A stretch of 37,292 nt of DNA from Pseudomonas sp. ICMP 561 (lineage in GTDB: Bacteria; Pseudomonadota; Gammaproteobacteria; Pseudomonadales; Pseudomonadaceae): positions 1 through 37,292 of the forward strand of contig NZ_LKBT01000026.1 of assembly GCF_002699985.1 (NCBI RefSeq). Reading direction: 5' to 3'. Shown here one piece after another: positions 32,382-37,292 of the stretch. How positions within the stretch are numbered: the first letter of the stretch is position 1; every line of letters begins with the position of its first letter. The notes below the pieces were generated by a model. The model saw only the letters and a program-made list of their open reading frames with translations. It did not search any database and was not told the origin of the DNA. Made by a program: the position numbers and the translations under genes.

Positions 32382-33554
32382 ATGCGCATCGTGGACATTC
32401 GCGAGAAAACCGTTTCTATCGCATCGCCTATTGCCAACGCCTACATCGACTTTTCGAAAATGACCTGCTCGGTTGTTGCCGTCATCACCGACGTGATTCG
32501 CGATGGCAAGCCGGTCATCGGTTATGGCTTCAACTCCAACGGGCGTTATGGCCAGGGCGCGCTAATGCGGGACCGGTTTCTGGCGCGTGTCGCCGAAGCG
32601 GACCCAGAGAGCCTGATCGACCACGAGCGCAACAACCTCGACCCGTTCGCCATCTGGAAAACCCTGATGACCAACGAAAAGCCAGGGGGCCACGGCGAGC
32701 GTTCGGTGGCAGTCGGCACCATCGACATGGCGGTGTGGGATGCAGTCGCGAAGATTGAAGGCAAACCGCTTTATCGCGTGTTGGCTGATCGTTATCGCGA
32801 CGGTGTCGCCGATGACAAAGTTTGGGTCTACGCGGCGGGCGGTTATTACTATCCCGGCAAGGACCAGACCAAGCTCAAGGCCGAAATGCAGAGTTATCTG
32901 GACCGCGGCTACGACGTGGTGAAGATGAAAATCGGTGCCGTGCCGCTGGATGAAGACATTCGCCGGATCGAAGCCGTGCTGGAGGTGGTGGGCGATGGCC
33001 GTCGTCTGGCCGTGGACGCCAACGGTCGCTTCGACCTGAAAACCTCGATTGCCTACGCCGAGGCCATCAAACCCTACAACCTGTTCTGGTACGAAGAGGC
33101 GGGCGATCCGCTGGATTACGCGCTTCAGGCTGAACTGGCCAACCACTATGACCTGCCCATGGCGACCGGAGAAAACCTGTTCTCCCACCAGGATGCCCGC
33201 AACCTGCTGCGCCACGGCGGCATGCGCCCTGATCGCGACTTTGTGCAGTTCGACTGCGCGCTGTCTTACGGGCTGGTGGAATACCTGCGCACCCTCGACG
33301 TGATGAAAGAACTGGGCTGGTCATCGCGCCGAGTCGTCCCCCATGGCGGCCACCAGATGTCGCTGAACCTCGCAGCAGGCCTGCACCTGGGCGGCAACGA
33401 ATCCTATCCCGACGTGTTTCAGCCATTTGGTGGTTTCGCCGACGGCATCAAAGTCGAGAACAGCTACGTCGGCTTGCCGGACATCCCGGGCGTCGGTTTC
33501 GAAGCCAAGTCTGCGCTGTACGCCGTGATGCGCGAGCTGGGTGAGGGGGCTTGA
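32382..33554 (+). CDS. tarD: D(-)-tartrate dehydratase (enolase superfamily)
   Basis: A 390-residue enzyme expected to dehydrate D(-)-tartrate to oxaloacetate. It follows the Bradyrhizobium japonicum TarD sequence closely as I recall it: GYGFNSNGRYGQG near 47-59, NEKPGGHGERSVAVGTIDMA near 98-117, and FWYEEAGDPLDYALQAELA near 235-253. The catalytic KxK is Lys181/Lys183, the metal ligands Asp212, Glu238 and Glu264, and the general acid His321. Their spacings equal those of TarD (Lys184, Asp213, Glu239, Glu265, His322, each shifted by one). AGAGAGG precedes the ATG. The LysR gene upstream and the DctA-type carrier gene downstream fit tartrate use. Confidence 0.93.
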   Translation: MRIVDIREKTVSIASPIANAYIDFSKMTCSVVAVITDVIRDGKPVIGYGFNSNGRYGQGALMRDRFLARVAEADPESLIDHERNNLDPFAIWKTLMTNEKPGGHGERSVAVGTIDMAVWDAVAKIEGKPLYRVLADRYRDGVADDKVWVYAAGGYYYPGKDQTKLKAEMQSYLDRGYDVVKMKIGAVPLDEDIRRIEAVLEVVGDGRRLAVDANGRFDLKTSIAYAEAIKPYNLFWYEEAGDPLDYALQAELANHYDLPMATGENLFSHQDARNLLRHGGMRPDRDFVQFDCALSYGLVEYLRTLDVMKELGWSSRRVVPHGGHQMSLNLAAGLHLGGNESYPDVFQPFGGFADGIKVENSYVGLPDIPGVGFEAKSALYAVMRELGEGA

Positions 33555-33576
33555 TAGTGAATTAACCCTTACCCCT

Positions 33577-33649
33577 GTAGGAGCTGCCGAAGGCTGCGAA
33601 AAGGTTGTGTCTGGCACACCGCGATTCTCAGCCTTCGGCAGCTGCTACA
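33577..33649. repeat. REPIN between tarD and the carrier gene (GTAGGAGCTGCCGAAGGCTGCGAA family)
   Basis: GTAGGAGCTGCCGAAGGCTG at the left and CAGCCTTCGGCAGCTGCTAC at the right pair almost perfectly around a loop of about 30 bases. It lies inside what looks like a tarD-carrier transcription unit. A truncated copy is at 17621-17682. Confidence 0.85.
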
Positions 33650-33699
33650 GAGGCCCGGATTGATGAAATTCCTCATACAACAACAAGATCGAGGTTCTC

Positions 33700-35019
33700 A
33701 TGAACGACACACCTACGCGCTGGTACGGCCAGCTGTATGTCCAGGTGCTGATCGGTATCGTCATTGGCGGTGCGATCGGTTTCTTCCTTCCTGACATCGG
33801 CGCAAAGTTGCAACCCCTCGCCGATGGCTTCATCAAACTGATCAAAATGCTGCTGGCGCCGATCATTTTCGGCACCGTTGTGGTCGGCATCGCCAAGATG
33901 GGCAGCATCAAGGAGGTCGGCCGTATTGGCGGCAAGGCGCTGATCTACTTTGAGGTGTTATCGACGTTGGCGCTGGTTATCGGCCTTGTCGTGGTCAACG
34001 TACTCAAACCAGGCGTCGGCATGAATATCGACGTCAACAGCCTCAATGCCAGCGCGGTCAATGGCTACACCCAGGCAGCTGCGGCGCAGGGCGGGGTGAT
34101 CGAGTTCTTCATGGGCATCATTCCTACCACGCTGTTCGACGCGTTCGCCAAAGGCGCGATGTTGCAGGTGATTCTGGTCTCGGTCTTGATGGGCGTTGCG
34201 CTGGTGCAATTGGGTGAGACCGGCAAGCCGCTGGTTAACGTCATCGATCTGCTCCTGCAAACCCTGTTTCGCATCGTCGCGATGGTCATGAAACTCGCCC
34301 CTCTGGGTGCGGGCGCAGGCATGGCATTCACCATCGGCAAGTACGGCATCGGCACACTGATGTCGTTGGGGCAGTTGATCATCGCCCTATATGTCACGAC
34401 CCTGTTCTTCATCGTTGTAGTACTTGGCAGTGTGGCGCGCTGGTCGGGTTTGCCGCTGTTGCAGTTCCTGCGTTACTTCAAGGATGAAATCCTCGTCACC
34501 CTCGGGACCTGCTCAACCGAAGCCGTGTTGCCACGCATGATGGTCAAGCTGGAAAAACTGGGCTGCAAAAAATCGGTGGTGGGTATGGTGTTGCCAACGG
34601 GCTATACCTTCAACTCCGATGGCACCTGTATCTACCTGACCATGGCGGCGATCTTTGTGGCGCAGGCGACCAACACGCCGCTGACCTTGATGGATCAACT
34701 GGTGGTGCTAGGCGTGTTGTTGCTGACATCGAAAGGTTCGGCGGGCGTTGCGGGTGCAGGCTTTGTCACCCTCGCGGCAACGCTGTCGGTGATTGGCGAT
34801 ATTCCGCTGGTGGGCCTGGTATTGCTGTTGGGTGTCGACCGCTTCCTTAACGAAGCGCGTGCGGTGACCAACCTGATCGGTAACGGCATCGGCACCATCG
34901 CGATTGCCAAATGGGATGGTTCGTTCGACCAGGCACAGGCAGCGCGGGAAATCGCGGCGATGAAAGAGCAGAGTTCGCTGAGGAAGGGCGCTGGTAAAAC
35001 GGTGAGTAAGCTTGTTTAG
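33700..35019 (+). CDS. DctA-type dicarboxylate:cation symporter, probably for tartrate
   Basis: A 439-residue inner-membrane carrier of the DAACS family (DctA, GltP). The C-terminal core is recognisable: GTCSTEAVLPRM (269-280, hairpin 1), PTGYTFNSDGTCIYLTMAA (299-317, helix 7), SKGSAGVAGAGFVTLAATL (344-362, hairpin 2) and DRFLNEARAVTNLIGNGIGT (380-399, helix 8). Arg387, which holds the substrate side-chain carboxylate in this family, is kept. Standard DctA has SSSE and NLDGT-like motifs, but this protein has CSTE and NSDGT, so it is not an ordinary succinate carrier in its binding site. It follows tarD after 145 bases that include a REPIN, and probably supplies tartrate. Confidence 0.88.
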   Translation: MNDTPTRWYGQLYVQVLIGIVIGGAIGFFLPDIGAKLQPLADGFIKLIKMLLAPIIFGTVVVGIAKMGSIKEVGRIGGKALIYFEVLSTLALVIGLVVVNVLKPGVGMNIDVNSLNASAVNGYTQAAAAQGGVIEFFMGIIPTTLFDAFAKGAMLQVILVSVLMGVALVQLGETGKPLVNVIDLLLQTLFRIVAMVMKLAPLGAGAGMAFTIGKYGIGTLMSLGQLIIALYVTTLFFIVVVLGSVARWSGLPLLQFLRYFKDEILVTLGTCSTEAVLPRMMVKLEKLGCKKSVVGMVLPTGYTFNSDGTCIYLTMAAIFVAQATNTPLTLMDQLVVLGVLLLTSKGSAGVAGAGFVTLAATLSVIGDIPLVGLVLLLGVDRFLNEARAVTNLIGNGIGTIAIAKWDGSFDQAQAAREIAAMKEQSSLRKGAGKTVSKLV

Positions 35020-35049
35020 GCGCATTCAAACGAATTGAAATGCAATTCC

Positions 35050-35140
35050 CTGTAGGAGTGAGCTTGCTCGCGATAGCGTTCTGCCTGTCAGTTGCCGGTC
35101 GAATGACAGGACGCTATCGCGAGCAAGCTCACTCCTACAG
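35050..35140. repeat. Long perfect REPIN (GTAGGAGTGAGCTTGCTCGCGAT family)
   Basis: CTGTAGGAGTGAGCTTGCTC begins at 35050 and its exact inverse ends at 35140. Pairing extends inward through GCGATAGCGT and, after a small interruption, CCTGTCA/TGACAGG, leaving only a short loop. It lies between the carrier gene and the convergent dehydrogenase gene and can act as a bidirectional transcript end. Confidence 0.88.
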
Positions 35141-35168
35141 ATTTTGTCGTGGCTCTACAATCGAGTAA

Positions 35169-35912
35169 TCAAAAATCCTGCGAGGTCGGGCGCAGCACGA
35201 TTTCGTTGATGTCCACATCCGCTGGTTGCTCAATCGCAAAGGCAATGGCGCGGGCCACGGAGCTGGAAGGGATAGCCTGTTTGTAGAACTCGCCCACTGC
35301 TTCAGCGCTGGCCTGGTGCGAACTGCCCAGTTTCAATTCCGAGTCCACTGCACCCGGTTCAATGGTGGTGGTGCGGATGCTGCCGCCGACTTCATGACGA
35401 AGCCCTTCGGAAATCGCTCGCACGGCATACTTGGTGCCGCTGTACACCGTGCCGCCCGGGCTGAAGACCTTGATGCCCGCCACCGAAGCGATATTGATGA
35501 AGTGGCCGCTGTTCTGTTGCTGAAATACTGGCAGGGTGGCGGCGATACCGTAGAGCAGGCCTTTGATGTTGATGTCGATCATGCGATCCCATTCATCGGT
35601 CTTGCCTTCCGACATCGGTGCAATCGCCATGGCACCTGCGTTGTTGATCAGCACGTCTACACGGCCGTAGGTATCCAGCGCGCCTTTGATCAATGCGTCC
35701 ACATCTTCTTTACGGGTTACGTCTGTCTGATAGGCAACGGCGCTGCCGCCTGCTGCGGTGATTTCGCTGACCAACGTGTCCAGATTAGCCTTGCGACGAG
35801 CGCCCAATACAACCTTCGCCCCCAAACCGCCAAGATGACGGGCGGTGGCTTCACCCAGGCCGCTGCTTGCACCGGTAATGACGACGACTTTGCCTTCTAT
35901 GTTATTGCTCAT
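35169..35912 (-). CDS. Short-chain dehydrogenase/reductase
   Basis: A 247-residue classical SDR, NAD(P)-dependent and cytoplasmic. The cofactor motif is TGASSGLG (13-20) with Arg39/Arg40 after the second strand (LGARRK), which favours NADP. NNAG is at 90-93, and the active site is Asn115, Ser143, Tyr157 (YSGTK) and Lys161. The protein is close in length and motifs to the YdfG/YciK type of oxidoreductase acting on small hydroxy acids, alcohols or aldehydes, but the substrate is not known. It is divergent from a LysR regulator gene that probably controls it. Confidence 0.9.
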   Translation of the reverse strand: MSNNIEGKVVVITGASSGLGEATARHLGGLGAKVVLGARRKANLDTLVSEITAAGGSAVAYQTDVTRKEDVDALIKGALDTYGRVDVLINNAGAMAIAPMSEGKTDEWDRMIDINIKGLLYGIAATLPVFQQQNSGHFINIASVAGIKVFSPGGTVYSGTKYAVRAISEGLRHEVGGSIRTTTIEPGAVDSELKLGSSHQASAEAVGEFYKQAIPSSSVARAIAFAIEQPADVDINEIVLRPTSQDF

Positions 35913-36014
35913 GATCTGAATACCCTTGAGTCGGTTTCGAGAGGGATAGCTGCTTTCGAAATCAATTGTGGGCGGGTTCTTTCTATCGATAAATGGAAGA
36001 GATAGGATTTAGGA

Positions 36015-36031
36015 ATTCCAGAAATTGGAAT
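36015..36031. promoter_or_regulatory. Candidate LysR operator upstream of the SDR gene
   Basis: ATTCCAGAAATTGGAAT is an inverted repeat (ATTCCA / TGGAAT) of the size and TA-rich form of LysR binding sites. It lies about 100 bases upstream of the SDR start. A further inverted pair CTATC / GATAG (35983-35987 and 36001-36005) lies closer to the gene. Confidence 0.45.
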
Positions 36032-36129
36032 GATTGCTCAGTGATGACTCATTCCGTTCTGGATTACTTTGCCCGTAGAAGCCGCTCCGCTGTTCCTGAC
36101 GGCGCGCTGTCGCGACACAACATTGGACT

Positions 36130-36214
36130 GTAGGAGCGCGCTTGCCCGCGATTTCGGTCTGTCAGTTGATGGATAGATCGCCTGTGCTGACGCGTTCGCG
36201 GGTAAGCGCGCTCC
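36130..36214. repeat. Degenerate REPIN (GTAGGAGCGCGCTTGCCCGCGAT family)
   Basis: GTAGGAGCGCGCTTGCCCGC at the left. The right arm CGCGGGTAAGCGCGCTCCA has one change inside and has lost the terminal TAC. It fills the middle of the 334-base gap between the SDR gene and the divergent LysR gene, between the candidate operator and the lysR start. Confidence 0.8.
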
Positions 36215-36246
36215 AGGTTTAGCATCCCCATGTACCAGGAGTTCCC

Positions 36247-37164
36247 ATGCTCAACCGCGTCGAAATGCTGAGAATCTTCTGTGCCGCCGCTGAATCCGAG
36301 ACCTTCCGCGAGGCCGCTAGCCGTCTGGGCACATCGCCGCAGAGCGTGACCCGAGCAATCAAAGAGCTGGAAAACACCCTCGGCGAAATGCTCTTTCACC
36401 GCAGCACCCGGCAGATCCACATCACTGCGTTCGGCGAAGACCTGGCACGGCAGGCGCGGGAAACCCTGAGCGGCTTTGATCAACTCTTTGCCCGTCACAC
36501 CGGCGTCGAGAGCGATGGTCTGGCGGGGCGGGTCGGTATCACCGCGCCATACGCCATCGGCCGATTGTTCCTGCTGGAATTCCTCAAACCCCTGATGAGC
36601 AAACATCCGGAGTTGCGCATCGACGTGCGCTTCGACGATGAAGTGACCGATGCTGTTGAAGCTCAGGTCGATATCGGCATCCGGGTTGGCTACATCCGCG
36701 ACCGCCGCTATATCGCCAGAGCAGCCGGTACCGTTCCGTTTCATGTAGTGGCCACGCCGCAACTGGTGGCTTCCACCGGGCGGCCATCCTCGTTGGATGA
36801 ACTCAAGCAGCGCCCGTTATCCGTGCTGATCGACCGTAAAACCGGACGGCCATGGCCGTGGGTTTTCGCCGATGGCCAGACGTTTCTGCCGCAATCGGCC
36901 GCCTTCACCTGTGACGACCCCGAAGCCGAGCTGGAAATCGTTCTGGCCGGGCTGACTTACGCGCAAATGCCCCGCTATCTGGCCGAGCCCCATTTGCGAG
37001 AGGGCAGGCTGGTGGAAGTCGTGCCGCAGATCGCGCCCCCGCCATGGGAGCTGTTCGTCTATCGCCCTCAACGCGGCCCCGTCGCTCCGCGCGTTCGCCT
37101 GATTTACGACCATCTGCTGGCCAGTTTTTCTGACCCGCTGCGCTTTCCGCAGGGTGCAAGTTAG
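36247..37164 (+). CDS. LysR-family transcriptional regulator next to the SDR gene
   Basis: A 305-residue LysR-type protein. The helix-turn-helix region (FCAAAESETFREAASRLGTS; then SVTRAIKELENTLG) is followed by an effector domain typical of the large subgroup that regulates oxidoreductase genes (GRVGITAPYAIGRLFLLEFL; VDIGIRVGYIRDRRYIAR). Its position, divergent from the SDR gene across 334 bases, makes that gene the first candidate target. The ATG is preceded by AGGAG at a good distance. The gene is complete. Confidence 0.92.
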   Translation: MLNRVEMLRIFCAAAESETFREAASRLGTSPQSVTRAIKELENTLGEMLFHRSTRQIHITAFGEDLARQARETLSGFDQLFARHTGVESDGLAGRVGITAPYAIGRLFLLEFLKPLMSKHPELRIDVRFDDEVTDAVEAQVDIGIRVGYIRDRRYIARAAGTVPFHVVATPQLVASTGRPSSLDELKQRPLSVLIDRKTGRPWPWVFADGQTFLPQSAAFTCDDPEAELEIVLAGLTYAQMPRYLAEPHLREGRLVEVVPQIAPPPWELFVYRPQRGPVAPRVRLIYDHLLASFSDPLRFPQGAS

Positions 37165-37213
37165 CCAGCGAATTGAAATGCGATCCCACTCGATCTTCGC
37201 ATTACGTAATTGG

Positions 37214-37292
37214 ATGGACTCGCCCAAGCCGAGGCGTCAGTAGCGCCACGGTGGCATTCTTAAGAAGCCAACGACAGCGAGGGCGAGTCCAT
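37214..37292. repeat. Branched inverted repeat at the window end
   Basis: The perfect 12-bp arms ATGGACTCGCCC (37214-37225) and GGGCGAGTCCAT (37281-37292) enclose 55 bases. Inside are two smaller hairpins: GGCG/CGCC (37233-37236 with 37244-37247) and TGGC/GCCA around TTCTTAAGAA (37252-37270). A fold with a three-way junction is possible. The right arm ends exactly at the window edge, so the element may continue. It is unlike the REP families nearby. Its role is unknown: it could be a structured RNA, a mobile-element end or a transcription terminator. Confidence 0.55.

Overview
The window is a piece of a Pseudomonas chromosome, most likely from the fluorescent (fluorescens/syringae-like) part of the genus. 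The reasons are the 23S and 5S rRNA sequence, the dense intergenic REP palindromes of pseudomonad type, the mksFEB / holD-like / rimI / carbonic anhydrase gene order (which I recall as matching P. aeruginosa), and a FecI-FecR-receptor cell-surface signalling set. No prophage, integrase, transposase, tRNA gene or CRISPR array was found.

Layout. Positions 1-400 hold the end of an rRNA operon (23S 3' end, 5S, terminator). A chemoreceptor gene follows (671-2296), convergent with mksF-mksE-mksB (7181 down to 2382), a MukBEF-like condensin. Divergent from mksF is a holD-like gene (replicase psi subunit) overlapping rimI. The promoter region between them contains a perfect DnaA box. Next come a small acidic protein, a type II beta-carbonic anhydrase, a nested-hairpin MITE-like element, a secreted protein of unknown function and a second chemoreceptor. 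From 13663 to 17606 there is a Fur-box-preceded iron-uptake signalling operon: an ECF sigma factor, a FecR anti-sigma factor and a TonB-dependent receptor with an STN signalling domain. A TauE/SafE exporter follows, then a five-copy tandem array of a 95-bp REP doublet.

The second half consists mainly of small catabolic cassettes, each with its own regulator. (1) Hydantoin/allantoin-type racemase and GntR regulator, divergent from an NCS1 permease, with two identical 13-bp operator-like sites. (2) A glucarate-dehydratase-family enzyme and ACS-family MFS transporter, divergent from a LysR regulator. (3) A MFS transporter divergent from an unusual long ArsR-type regulator. (4) A PhoD-like metallophosphatase. 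(5) A LysR regulator divergent from D(-)-tartrate dehydratase (tarD) and a DctA-type carrier, together a likely tartrate-utilisation unit. (6) A short-chain dehydrogenase divergent from a LysR regulator. A small secreted protein of unknown function lies at 26357-27013.

REP doublets (REPINs) of at least five arm types fill nearly every longer intergenic gap. The last 79 bases fold into a possible branched structure closed by a perfect 12-bp inverted repeat, cut by the window edge. The observations I rate highest are the DnaA box between mksF and holD, the tandem REP array, the secreted protein with a uracil-DNA-glycosylase-like motif order, the paired GntR sites, the altered substrate motifs of the tartrate-linked carrier, and the terminal branched repeat. 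I did not find one clear, wholly new multi-gene system.
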